Assembly (NCBI GenBank): GCA_022653695.1
Contig: JALCSW010000002.1
Span: 124,001 to 188,000, forward strand
Direction: 5' to 3'
DNA from: Bacilli bacterium
Lineage (GTDB): Bacteria; Bacillota_I; Bacilli_A; RFN20; CAG-826
Length of the DNA stretch: 64,000 nucleotides
In this document: in pieces, positions 40,741-49,849 of the stretch
How the letters are laid out: each line of letters begins with the position of its first letter
Position numbering within the stretch: position 1 is the first letter of the stretch
Notes under the pieces: model-generated
What the model saw: only the letters and a program-made list of their open reading frames with translations
What the model was told of the DNA's origin: nothing
Databases searched by the model: none
Translations under genes and position numbers: made by a program

Positions 40741-42835
40741 CGTTTTGATTATAGGATAGTAACGCGCTTATCCCTAAGCAATTCGTGGTTATGGCCCCTT
40801 TAAGCCACCGCCGATACCATATCGTCCCCTCCTCGTCGGTCCTCCGCAGCGGCACGCCGCATTTGGCGAAACGCTCCAAAGTCTCCTCGTCGGGATGGCC
40901 ATAGGGGTTGTTCTTCCCCACCGAGACGATGCCGACTTCCGGGGTGAGGGTCCTGATCCAGGCGTAGCTTGAGCTCGTTTTGCTCCCATGGTGGCCGACT
41001 TTGAGGATGTCGGTGTCGAGATCGGGATGGTCGAGGAGGATCAGACCCTCGATGCTGGTGGGGGCGTCGCCGGTGAACATCCACTTCTTGCCCATGAAAT
41101 CGAGGGAAAGGACCAGGCTTTTCTCATTCTCGCTCGTGAGGTCGTAGACATTGTAGTTCGTGAAGGAGAGCCTTCCGACCCGAAGGGGGAAACTTGAGGC
41201 GGAATCGACGTATTTCCTGACTTTAAAATGCCTCCTGAGGCTAGGGGCCGCCCCGATGTGGTCGAAATCGCCGTGGCTCGCGATAAGGCAATCGACCTCA
41301 TAGATCCTCCGCTTGCGCAAAAAGGGGATGTCGACTTCCTGGGCCATGTCGAAAGAGACGTTCCCGCCGGTGTCGATCATCGCCGTCGTGTACCCGTCGC
41401 GAATCACGATGCAATCGCCTTGCCCCACGTTCACGAAATCCACCTCTTGGCTGAAGGCGTTCCCTAGAGGGGCGGCGTTCACGACGAGAAGAAGCGACAG
41501 CGCCATGGCCACGATCGAGCGCATGCGGGTGAGCCCGCAGTCGGAAAGGAAAAGGGCGAGGGCGAGCAAAAGGTAATAGAGGGCGATGACGGCTTCGCTC
41601 GAGGGGCCTAAGGGCACCACCACGTCTATCTCCTCGAAGAAGGCGACCATTCGGACAAAGAGGGCGGAGAACCCGTTCAGGAAACTCACGGGCGGCAGCG
41701 TGAGGAAACCGAAGAAGGCCACGAGGGAGAACGTGAGCGAGAAAGGCAGGAGGAGGAGCGCGTAGGCGAAACTGAGAAGGTGAAGGCCGCCGGAACTGAC
41801 GAGCGAAGGCAAAAGCAAGGCATAGAGAAGCGCCCTGCCCCCAAGGCGCCCCTTCCTTCCGGGGCGCCGAAGCAAAAGGCCGCGCGACAGACTCATCGCG
41901 ATCGCCAGCCCATAGCCCAAAAGGAAGCCGACGTCGAGCGCAGCGTAACGGTTGGCCGCCATGATCGCGATCCCGCTTAGGGAAATCACGTATAGACGCG
42001 GCGGCTTTTTCCCTCCGCGCGAAAGATAAGCGTAGATGGCCTTCGAAAGGAAAACCCGCCAAAGGCCGATCTTCAGAACGTTGAAGGGCAGGAAAAGGGC
42101 GCCGCAGCAAAGCGTCGCGATTCGCGTTTTCCTCTCGTCCAACTTAAGCGAGACGACCTTCTCCGCAAGGCGCAGGAACGTGGCGTAAAGAAGGCCGCTC
42201 GCCGAGAGGAAATAAAGGCACCCAAGGCTGCTCGCTTCCTGGATGAAATCCTGGCTATAATCCTTTCGTGAGAAAAGGAGCGCGTCGATAAGAGCCTTGG
42301 CTTCCGGCCCGAAGGCCTTCAGATAGCTTTTTTCGTAACTTCGTAGCCGCAACGGCATCCGAAGGCGGCTCTCGATTGAGGAGGCGAACAAAGAATCGGA
42401 TATCCCCAGCGTTTTGAGATACGCGCCAAAGTCGAAACGGCTTTCGTAGGCAGCCCCCTCGTATGGGTTGGCGTATCCATGTATCAAAAGGACGTCGCCC
42501 ATCTCCCGTTCCGTGGCTTTCTCGTAGACGTAGTACCGGGCGCCTCGCGACCAGTAGACGAAATAATTACTCCGGACGGCGATGACGATCCCCTCGTAAT
42601 CGTTCTTCCCTTCAAGGGGCGGGAAGCGGATGAGCAACGCGCCGAAGCCGATCACGCACCCAAGGATGTAAAACAGCAGGGTTTTGCCTTTTCTACGAAA
42701 GGCCCAATACCCAAAAAGGAGGCCCGCGGAAAGGACGATAAGGGTCCGAAGGCTAGCCAAGGAGAAAGAAAGCCAAGCCCCGGTCGCCAAACCGAGGAAA
42801 AGGAAAAAGAAGGCGTCGCGGCGGGCTGGATACAT
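40676..42835 (-). CDS. comEC: ComEC/Rec2 DNA uptake channel with C-terminal metallo-beta-lactamase domain
   Basis: FFLSASGLLYATFLR competence domain; VDFVNVGQGDCIVIRDGYTTAMIDTGG, SHGDFDHIG, KVGHHGSKTSSS. Confidence 0.93.
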   Translation of the reverse strand: MYPARRDAFFFLFLGLATGAWLSFSLASLRTLIVLSAGLLFGYWAFRRKGKTLLFYILGCVIGFGALLIRFPPLEGKNDYEGIVIAVRSNYFVYWSRGARYYVYEKATEREMGDVLLIHGYANPYEGAAYESRFDFGAYLKTLGISDSLFASSIESRLRMPLRLRSYEKSYLKAFGPEAKALIDALLFSRKDYSQDFIQEASSLGCLYFLSASGLLYATFLRLAEKVVSLKLDERKTRIATLCCGALFLPFNVLKIGLWRVFLSKAIYAYLSRGGKKPPRLYVISLSGIAIMAANRYAALDVGFLLGYGLAIAMSLSRGLLLRRPGRKGRLGGRALLYALLLPSLVSSGGLHLLSFAYALLLLPFSLTFSLVAFFGFLTLPPVSFLNGFSALFVRMVAFFEEIDVVVPLGPSSEAVIALYYLLLALALFLSDCGLTRMRSIVAMALSLLLVVNAAPLGNAFSQEVDFVNVGQGDCIVIRDGYTTAMIDTGGNVSFDMAQEVDIPFLRKRRIYEVDCLIASHGDFDHIGAAPSLRRHFKVRKYVDSASSFPLRVGRLSFTNYNVYDLTSENEKSLVLSLDFMGKKWMFTGDAPTSIEGLILLDHPDLDTDILKVGHHGSKTSSSYAWIRTLTPEVGIVSVGKNNPYGHPDEETLERFAKCGVPLRRTDEEGTIWYRRWLKGAITTNCLGISALLSYNQNDDPSYLLPPTPDGPRRFAENP

Positions 42836-42839
42836 AAAA

Positions 42840-43391
42840 TCAGGATGAAGTCAGGCGGATATAGTTCTTGCACTTCTCGAAGGTGGCCGTCCCGATTCCG
42901 CTCACGTTCTTGATTTCCTCGATCCGCCTATAGGGCCCGTTGGCCGTCCGATAATCGATGATGGCTTGGGAAATGGCGGACCCGAAGGCGCTCACGCTCA
43001 TGAGGGTTTCCTTGTCGTCGCTATTGATGTTGACCTTGCTGATCGGGGTCGAGGCGCAAACGTCCTCATTGTCGAATATCGGGGCAATGTAGAAACTTTG
43101 CTTGTTCTCAAGGACGAAACCCGTGTCGAAAGCCCCCGCGTCGGCGTTGGTCGTGGCCCCGCCCGCCGCGGAGATCAAGTCCCCCAAAGTGCTATTAAGA
43201 GGAACGTAGTAAGTGCTGGGGCGGGCAACCTCGCCCGAAATGGTGACGTAAAGTTGGCTGACGCCGCTGGAATAGGCGACTTTTGAGGATGCATCGTCTC
43301 CTGAGATGGTGTTCGTGACCCGGTCGACGACGCTGAAGACGATAAGGCCGACCACGGTGGCGACGATGACGCCGATGATGATTTTAAACAT
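42840..43391 (-). CDS. comEA: ComEA-like protein: membrane anchor, SLBB, helix-hairpin-helix
   Basis: VTISGEVARPSTYYVPLNSTLGDLISAAGG; NINSDDKETLMSVSAFGSAISQAIIDYRTANGPYRRIEEIKNVSGIGTATFEKCKNYI. Confidence 0.9.
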   Translation of the reverse strand: MFKIIIGVIVATVVGLIVFSVVDRVTNTISGDDASSKVAYSSGVSQLYVTISGEVARPSTYYVPLNSTLGDLISAAGGATTNADAGAFDTGFVLENKQSFYIAPIFDNEDVCASTPISKVNINSDDKETLMSVSAFGSAISQAIIDYRTANGPYRRIEEIKNVSGIGTATFEKCKNYIRLTSS

Positions 43392-43454
43392 AAGACCCCC
43401 CTCACCCATTGGATAGGGAAAAAGGAAGGAAAAGTACCCATAGCTTTTCTTGAA

Positions 43455-43484
43455 GAAGAAAAAAGCCAGAACGCGTCTGGCTTT
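43455..43484 (-). terminator. intrinsic terminator
   Basis: Minus strand AAAGCCAGA-CGCGT-TCTGGCTTT TTTC. Confidence 0.75.
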
Positions 43485-43824
43485 AAAGGCCCGCCTTCGT
43501 TATGGGTATTTTAGGATATAAGATACCCGATCGGCTCGACCATCGAAAGATAGGCGATGCTTTCGCCCCTCGAAGAACGTTCGTATAAACCGACGATTCC
43601 GTAGCACTCGGTATTCGAGGCGTAATAAACGAACCCACTGATCATTATCCAATGAACGCGATGGGCGATTTCCGAAGTCGGCAAATCGAAAGCGACCGGC
43701 ACCAGGAAGGTGAACTTGGCGGAAAAGGGCATCCAAATAGCTTTCCCGCCGCGCGGCCTCATTGCGGCCGTCCGTTAAGGTCGCTTGAAGCCCCGCTTCT
43801 AAAATATTCTCCGTCAAATCTCAC

Positions 43825-43850
43825 AAAAAAGAGCCCCATCGACGGGGCTC
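43825..43850 (-). terminator. intrinsic terminator downstream of greA
   Basis: Minus strand GAGCCCC-GTCGAT-GGGGCTC-TTTTTT. Confidence 0.88.
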
Positions 43851-43873
43851 GGTTTTTCGTTTTGGCGTGAGCC

Positions 43874-44359
43874 TTATTTTCCGGATTCGGCCTTGACGAT
43901 TTCAATTTCGTAAGGATCGTCGCACTCGACCATGACCTTCTCCCCCGGAACGTGACCGATGAGGGCTTTGCCTAAGGCGCTTTCGTTGCTGATGAGCGGA
44001 TAGGGCTCCGCCATCGGGTTGGCCTCGACGGTGCCGACGATCTTGACCTGCTCAAGGCCTTTCTCGCCTTTCTCGCGATAGGTGACGACGTTGCTGAGGA
44101 AAATCTTCTTGCCGCCTTTGGGCGCCTCGACGATCTCGGCGATGTCCTTGATGTGCTCGATCTCGGTGATGCGGTCCTCGATCTCGGCCTGCCGGTTGCG
44201 GGCGGCGTCGTAGTCGGCGTTCTCGCTGAGGTCGCCTTGGGCGCGGGCCTGACGGAGGGCCTCGATGACGTCCGGACGCTCCACGTCGATGAGATGGCGG
44301 TATTCTTTTTCGAGCTTGTCCATGCCCTCGCGGGTCATGATCATTTTCTGTTCTGGCAT
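43874..44359 (-). CDS. greA: transcription elongation factor GreA
   Basis: MTREGMDKLEKEYRHLIDVERPDVIEALRQARAQGDLSENADYDAARNRQAEIEDRI. Confidence 0.97.
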   Translation of the reverse strand: MPEQKMIMTREGMDKLEKEYRHLIDVERPDVIEALRQARAQGDLSENADYDAARNRQAEIEDRITEIEHIKDIAEIVEAPKGGKKIFLSNVVTYREKGEKGLEQVKIVGTVEANPMAEPYPLISNESALGKALIGHVPGEKVMVECDDPYEIEIVKAESGK

Positions 44360-44423
44360 TGTTTGCTACCTCGTTTAACGGATTAGATTATAGGCGGATT
44401 TTCCCTTCACGGGAAGCGAAAGC

Positions 44424-44687
44424 CTATTTGATTCGCCCGATTTTGGGATCGGACTCGTAAGTCTCGAGCATTTCCTGGGCTTCGGCGAACTCCTCATCGC
44501 TCACGTCGAGGAGCTCTTCCCCATCCTTTGAGGCCATGACCACGAGGTTATCGGGATCCTCCTCCTTGTAGATGAAATAGAAATCCTTGCCCCGTTCCTC
44601 GTTATGGTAATAGAAGTAAATCCTCCAGGATTCGACGGAGCCGTCGTCCTTCGTGATCTCGATGCCGTTGTCGTTTATTTCGAGCAT
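44424..44687 (-). CDS. DUF1292-family protein (YrzB-like)
   Basis: Small acidic protein YFIYKEEDPDNLVVMASKDGEELLDVSDEEF; next to ruvX. Confidence 0.8.
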   Translation of the reverse strand: MLEINDNGIEITKDDGSVESWRIYFYYHNEERGKDFYFIYKEEDPDNLVVMASKDGEELLDVSDEEFAEAQEMLETYESDPKIGRIK

Positions 44688-44688
44688 A

Positions 44689-45123
44689 TCAGTCGCCCTC
44701 CTTGGGAAGATTGTTCAGATAGCTTTCGAGGATGAGGCAGGCCGCCTCCTCGTCGATATGGGACTTTTGCTCCCGCCAATCGGTGATCCCCATCTCATCG
44801 AGAAGGGAGGAAGCCTCCACCGTCGTGAGCCGTTCGTCCACGAGATGAACGCGAAGCGAGGGGTCCTCCTCGAGAAGCTCGTCCCTAAAACGCTCGCTCC
44901 GGGCGGCGCTGTCGCCCTTCGACCCATCCATATTATAGGGGAGGCCTAGGGCCACTTCGGCGATTTTCTCCTTATGGAGGAAGTCGACGGCGTGGGCGAT
45001 GGCGCGCCGATAGGCTTTCCGCGGGAAGCGGTATTCCTCGCGCGGATGGACGATCCCGAGGCCGTCGCTCACCGCGATGCCAAGGCTCGCCTCGCCGAGG
45101 TCGAAACCCGCCACCCGCTTCAC
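44689..45123 (-). CDS. ruvX: Holliday junction resolvase RuvX/YqgF
   Basis: VAGFDLGEASLGIAVSDGLG...ALGLPYNMDGSKGDSA...LVDERLTTVEA. Confidence 0.93.
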   Translation of the reverse strand: MKRVAGFDLGEASLGIAVSDGLGIVHPREEYRFPRKAYRRAIAHAVDFLHKEKIAEVALGLPYNMDGSKGDSAARSERFRDELLEEDPSLRVHLVDERLTTVEASSLLDEMGITDWREQKSHIDEEAACLILESYLNNLPKEGD

Positions 45124-47726
45124 TTAAGCGACTCCTTGAGGGCGCCGATGGCCGCCTCGAGCCCTTCCTTGGCCACGAGTTGCCCGCTCGCCATCTCCGA
45201 TCGTCCGCCGCCGCCGCCCCCGAGTCTTTTGGCGAGGGTCCTGACGATGTCGCCGGCCTTGGCTTTCCTTAGCCCTTCCCCGCCGACCATGGCGATGAGC
45301 GGGCGGCGGCCCGTTTGCCCGCCGAGAAGGACGAGGACGTAATCCGTCCGTCCCGCCTTCAGGGTGTCGGCCAGCCGCAGCAAATCGTCTCTGGAGGCCC
45401 CTTCCTTGAGGCAATAGAGGAAATCGAACGCGCCGATGCGCTCGGCGCTTTGCGCGAGTTTTCTGGCGTCGAGGGCGGCGAGGCGGCCCTTGAGGGACTC
45501 AATGTCTTTCTTGGCTTGGGCGAGTTCCTCCCCTTCCGCCTCGAGGCGGGGGAGGAAATCGACGTCGGTCGAGACGAGGCGGCCTTCCCCTTCCTCGAGA
45601 AGGGCCTGTCGGTTGCGGGCGTATCGGTAGGCCCCCAGCGAGGTGAGCGCCTCGATCCGACGGACCCCGGAAGCGATGGCCTCCTCGGAGGTTATGAGGA
45701 AAATCCCGATGTCGCCGCTGTTCCTTACGTGGGTGCCGCCGCAGAACTCCTTCGAATAGCCGTCGAAGCTCACGACGCGGACGGTCGCTCCGTACTTCTC
45801 GGCGAACTCCATCTCGGCGCCGAGTTTCCGGGCCTCCTCGATCGGAAGGACCTCGGTCCGTTCCGGAATCGCCTCGGCGATCTTCTCGTTCACCTCTTTC
45901 TCAAGGGCGGAAAGCTCTTCTTTCGTGAGTTTGCGGTTGAAGCGGAAATCGAAACGAAGCCGATCCGGATCGACGTAGGAGCCCATCTGATCGACGTGCT
46001 CGCCCAAAACGCGGCCAAGAGCCGCGTGGAGAAGATGCGTCGCCGAATGGTTGCGCTCGGTGAGGCGACGGGCCCTTCGATCGATCGAAAGGGTGAGTTT
46101 GTCGCCGACTTTGAGGGTTCCGTACCTTACCTGAATGGCGTGAAGGTGCTGGCCCGAAGGGGCTTTGCCGACCATCGTGACCTCGGCTTCGAAATCCTTG
46201 TTCCCGATTTTGCCGCGATCGGATGCCTGGCCGCCCATCTCGGCGTAGAAGGGGGTTCGGTCGAAAGCCGCCTCGCCTTCCTCGGAAATCTCGTTGACGG
46301 CGGCCCCGTCGACGAAGAGGCCCGTCACGACGGCTTCGCATTCGTCTTCGCCGTAAAGGAACTCGCTCGGGGCCTTGAAGGCCAAAAGGTCCTTCGATTG
46401 CTTATGGAAGGATTCGATCTCCCCTCGGGCCTTCCGGGCCCGCTCCCGCTGGGCGCCCATTTCTTCCTCGAACCCCGCCTCGTCGACGGAAACGCCTGAT
46501 TCGGCCGCGATTTCCTTCGTAAGGTCAAGCGGAAAGCCGTAGGTGTCGTAAAGCCGGAAGGCCTCCGCTCCCGAAAGGGCCTTCTTCCCGACGAGCATCC
46601 CCCGGAGCATCTCCTCGCCCGAAGTGAGGGTCCTTAAGAATTTCTCCTCCTCGCCCTTCACCATCCGGGAGACGGTTTCGACGTGGCCTTCCAGTTCCGG
46701 ATAGAAACCCTTGTAATTGTCGGCCACCACCTTCACGAGCTCGTGCATGAACGGTTCCCTGATGCCGAGTTTCTGGCCGTAGCGCATCGCCCGGCGGATG
46801 ATGCGCCGCAAAACGTAGCCGCGGCCCTCGTTGGAGAAGCTCGCCCCGTCGCTCAGGGCGAAGGTGAGGCAACGGGCGTGGTCGGCGATGACGCGGAAAC
46901 TCATTAGATTGGGCTCTTCGTATTTCTTGCCGCTGATCGCCTCCGTGGCCTTGATGATCGGCATGAAGAGGTCGGTCTCGAAATTCGTCGGGGCGCCTTG
47001 GAGGATGCAGGCGATCCTCTCTAGGCCCGATCCGGTGTCGATGTTTTTGGAAGGAAGCTCCTTGTACTGGCTCCTCGGCACGCCGTTAACGGCGTTGAAC
47101 TGGCTGAAGACGATGCCCCAAAGCTCGATGTAGCGGTCGTTCTCGACCTCATCCTGAAGAAGCTTGACCCCGAGGCGCTGGGGGTCCCACTTCTCCCCGC
47201 GGTCGTAGAAAACCTCGGTGTTGGGTCCGCAGGGCCCTTCGCCGATCTGCCAAAAGTTGCTTTCAAGCGGCACCAAGTGATCCGCTTTCACGCCGTTTTC
47301 CAGCCAATACCGACGGCTCTCCAGGTCGCTTGGGTTATAGGTCATGTACAGGTTCTCGAGCGGCATCCCAAAACCTTCATTGGGATCGGTCAGGATCCGG
47401 GCGGCCCAAGCGATGGCTTCCTTTCGGAAGTAATCCCCGATCGAGAAATTGCCCAGCATCTCGAAAAAAGTGTGATGGCGGGCCGTGTGGCCGACGTTCT
47501 CGATGTCGTTCGTGCGGATGGACTTCTGAACGTTCACGATCCGCCGGCACGGCGGCACTTCACTGCCGTCGAAATACTTCTTGAGCCCGCTCACCCCGGC
47601 GTTCACCCACAAAAGGGACTTGTCCCCGCGGGGGATAAGCGAGACGCCCGGAAGCCACTTATGGCCCCGCGCCTCGAAGAATTCGATCCACGTCTTTCTG
47701 ATTTCCGCTCCGGTCAATGGCTTCAT
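45120..47726 (-). CDS. alaS: alanyl-tRNA synthetase
   Basis: MKPLTGAEIRKTWIEFFEARGHKWLP..., NHSATHLLHAAL, FCGGTHV; start moved to 47726 because the ORF-track extension lies in the T-box leader. Confidence 0.97.
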   Translation of the reverse strand: MKPLTGAEIRKTWIEFFEARGHKWLPGVSLIPRGDKSLLWVNAGVSGLKKYFDGSEVPPCRRIVNVQKSIRTNDIENVGHTARHHTFFEMLGNFSIGDYFRKEAIAWAARILTDPNEGFGMPLENLYMTYNPSDLESRRYWLENGVKADHLVPLESNFWQIGEGPCGPNTEVFYDRGEKWDPQRLGVKLLQDEVENDRYIELWGIVFSQFNAVNGVPRSQYKELPSKNIDTGSGLERIACILQGAPTNFETDLFMPIIKATEAISGKKYEEPNLMSFRVIADHARCLTFALSDGASFSNEGRGYVLRRIIRRAMRYGQKLGIREPFMHELVKVVADNYKGFYPELEGHVETVSRMVKGEEEKFLRTLTSGEEMLRGMLVGKKALSGAEAFRLYDTYGFPLDLTKEIAAESGVSVDEAGFEEEMGAQRERARKARGEIESFHKQSKDLLAFKAPSEFLYGEDECEAVVTGLFVDGAAVNEISEEGEAAFDRTPFYAEMGGQASDRGKIGNKDFEAEVTMVGKAPSGQHLHAIQVRYGTLKVGDKLTLSIDRRARRLTERNHSATHLLHAALGRVLGEHVDQMGSYVDPDRLRFDFRFNRKLTKEELSALEKEVNEKIAEAIPERTEVLPIEEARKLGAEMEFAEKYGATVRVVSFDGYSKEFCGGTHVRNSGDIGIFLITSEEAIASGVRRIEALTSLGAYRYARNRQALLEEGEGRLVSTDVDFLPRLEAEGEELAQAKKDIESLKGRLAALDARKLAQSAERIGAFDFLYCLKEGASRDDLLRLADTLKAGRTDYVLVLLGGQTGRRPLIAMVGGEGLRKAKAGDIVRTLAKRLGGGGGGRSEMASGQLVAKEGLEAAIGALKESLK

Positions 47727-47737
47727 GAGAAACCCTC

Positions 47738-47930
47738 CTGAAAACAAATAAAACACCCCGTCGAAGGAACGCGGATTCGCGCGGTACCATCCTTCTTCAC
47801 CAAAGGTGCTCTCGATTTCCCCCTTAACGCGAGGGGACGGCGGCATTGCCCGCGGCTAGACCAGAGAAGCGGCGCATCCTTCGGGCTTTTCCATCATGAG
47901 GCCCTCTCTTGAAGAAGGATTTACTTCTTA
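47738..47930 (-). promoter_or_regulatory. T-box riboswitch (tRNA-Ala) upstream of alaS
   Basis: Minus strand AGGATGGTACCGCG T-box sequence; Stem I AGAAGUAAAUCC / GGAUGCGCCGCUUCU with GCC (Ala) in the specifier-loop position (47871-47873). Confidence 0.88.
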
Positions 47931-48170
47931 GCGCCCATATTCTAGCACCCTCATCGCGCCAAACAAAAGACAATGCGACGCAAGGAAAGCGAAATCGTCC
48001 TTATAAAGCGGGATCGCAAAGGAAGGATCCCAGCCCCCCTTCCGGCGAAAACGACCCGGCGTTCGGGGAATGGGGTTTTGGCGCCGCCCTTTTCGATAAG
48101 GGGAGAGTGCACGGCGAGAAACGAGCGCGCAACCGTTTTTAGCGACGCCGCTAGCGCCGGCTGAGGAAAT

Positions 48171-48199
48171 GCGGAAAAGCGTTTATCCCCATTTTCCGC
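48171..48199. promoter_or_regulatory. 8-bp perfect inverted repeat, candidate operator
   Basis: GCGGAAAA-N13-TTTTCCGC just upstream of a TATATT -10-like hexamer (48211-48216). Confidence 0.4.
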
Positions 48200-48243
48200 C
48201 TCGCAAATGCTATATTGGTAATAAACAAGGAGGAAATTCTTTT

Positions 48244-48543
48244 ATGCCATCTTTTGCCGATCCATTCGTCGCCAACGTGGCGCGGAAAATGAACGAAGCC
48301 GAGCTGATGCAGGCCCTTCGGCTCGACATCGCCGGGGAACTTGAGGCCATCTACCTTTACGATGCCCACTTCCAGGCAACGGACGATCCGCGCGCCAAAG
48401 CGGTCCTCGCGGACATCAGGGACGAGGAAAAAATCCATATGGGAGAGCTCATAACCCTCATGCGGTCCATCGACCCCAAGGAGGCGGAGCAGTTCCTGAA
48501 AGGCAAGAAAGAAGTCGAGGAACTTTTGAAGACCATTAAATAA
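48244..48543 (+). CDS. encapsulated-ferritin-like (EncFtn-type) ferroxidase
   Basis: LRLDIAGELEAIYLYDAHFQATDDPRAKAVLADIRDEEKIHMGELITLMRSIDPKEAEQFL; SD AAGGAGGAAA. Confidence 0.7.
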   Translation: MPSFADPFVANVARKMNEAELMQALRLDIAGELEAIYLYDAHFQATDDPRAKAVLADIRDEEKIHMGELITLMRSIDPKEAEQFLKGKKEVEELLKTIK

Positions 48544-48555
48544 AGAACGAGGATT

Positions 48556-48597
48556 GAAAAAAGCCATGCCAATCCGCTTGGACATGGCTTTTTTATT
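48556..48597 (+). terminator. intrinsic terminator, probably bidirectional
   Basis: AAAAAAGCCATGCC-loop-GGACATGGCTTTTTT. Confidence 0.85.
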
Positions 48598-48606
48598 ATG
48601 CCCAGC

Positions 48607-49728
48607 CTATCTGTTGTAGCAGGCCAGAAGGACTTCGCGCTCCTCTTTCGTCGCCCCGGCGTGATGGCCGATATGGACGCATGAGACGGGGTGATCCTTG
48701 CTATTGACGAGAAGGTCCTTTCCCGTGGCCACGGCGAGGAAGTCCCCTAAGAACTTGAGGGCGAACCCCGGAGCTTCCCCTTCGCCGAAGTAGCCCTTCT
48801 CGAGCACTTCTTGGCGCCTCAGCAAAACGAAGTTCTCGCCGAAGCGTTTCTCGAAAAGGGCGGGAAAATCTTTCTTTTTGTCCTCTTTGACGAACATATT
48901 GCAGGTCCTTCCTTCGAAGGTCAGCGGCCGACTTAGGCAGGCGGTGAGCTCCGGGAAGGCGGCCATATCGCGGTATTGCACGTCGATAAGGCCATGATCG
49001 GCGAAGGTGAAAACCTCGACGTCGGGGTGTTTTCTGACGAATTTTTTGACGAAGCGGACGATTTCCGCGATTTGGTGGCGGACATGCCAGTTGCGGACCC
49101 CGTACTCATGGAGGCTCTTGTCCGGCTGGTTCCAATAGCCATAGAGAAACTGGCCGCCCTCCGCGAAGAACCGATCCGACATCCTCCGCATTTCGCCGAA
49201 CGTTTTCGGGCCTTGGGCGTCCTCCACCGGATAGCGAAACATATTGAGGCTCTTGACGCCCCGTCCGTCAAGGATGCTCGCGATGCTTTCGTAGGGATGG
49301 AGGCTCTTCATGACGTTAGGGCCTTCGACTTTCTCGTCGGTCCCGCTCCGCTCGTTCGTGAAAACGTCGATCGGAAAGCCGTATTCGTCGAAATAGAGGC
49401 TCCACCCGAACCACCCGTCCTCGATCGGGAACTTGCCGCTCAGGAAGGCCGTCGTGCAGGCGACCGTGGTCGCGGGGTTCACCGAATGGATCGTGGCGAG
49501 CTTATGACTCACCATGAATTTGGTGAGACGGGGGTATATCCCGAGATTGTATTCGCTTAAGCCGTCGAAAAGGAAAACCGCGATCTTCTTGTGGCCCTCC
49601 ATGGCCTTCGTGACCGCGGGGATGCCCGGGTGAAAAGGTTTCGCGCCGAAATGCTCGAGAACGCTCGAAGAGAAGTTCACGAGCGTGGTTTTCTTATCGT
49701 AGACGGAAGGATCCAATTGGTTTTTCAT
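48607..49728 (-). CDS. alkaline-phosphatase-superfamily phosphodiesterase/nucleotide pyrophosphatase
   Basis: IAVFLFDGLSEYN, NPATTVACTTAFLSGKFP, FTFADHGLIDV, HIGHHAGATKEER. Confidence 0.85.
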   Translation of the reverse strand: MKNQLDPSVYDKKTTLVNFSSSVLEHFGAKPFHPGIPAVTKAMEGHKKIAVFLFDGLSEYNLGIYPRLTKFMVSHKLATIHSVNPATTVACTTAFLSGKFPIEDGWFGWSLYFDEYGFPIDVFTNERSGTDEKVEGPNVMKSLHPYESIASILDGRGVKSLNMFRYPVEDAQGPKTFGEMRRMSDRFFAEGGQFLYGYWNQPDKSLHEYGVRNWHVRHQIAEIVRFVKKFVRKHPDVEVFTFADHGLIDVQYRDMAAFPELTACLSRPLTFEGRTCNMFVKEDKKKDFPALFEKRFGENFVLLRRQEVLEKGYFGEGEAPGFALKFLGDFLAVATGKDLLVNSKDHPVSCVHIGHHAGATKEEREVLLACYNR

Positions 49729-49849
49729 AGCCGTGTATTATATTCCGCCCTCCGCGAAGAAGCCACCAAAAACGCCACTTTCCTTTGGTGAGGCGATGAA
49801 CATCAGATTCCATCGAATGTTTGTTTTCCTAAAAACCACCAAAAAGGCC

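Noticed and set aside
45315-46499. 394-aa plus-strand ORF
   Set aside because: Antisense to alaS.
47909-48142. 77-aa plus-strand ORF in the alaS/ferritin intergenic region
   Set aside because: Overlaps the T-box leader, no SD, composition not protein-like.
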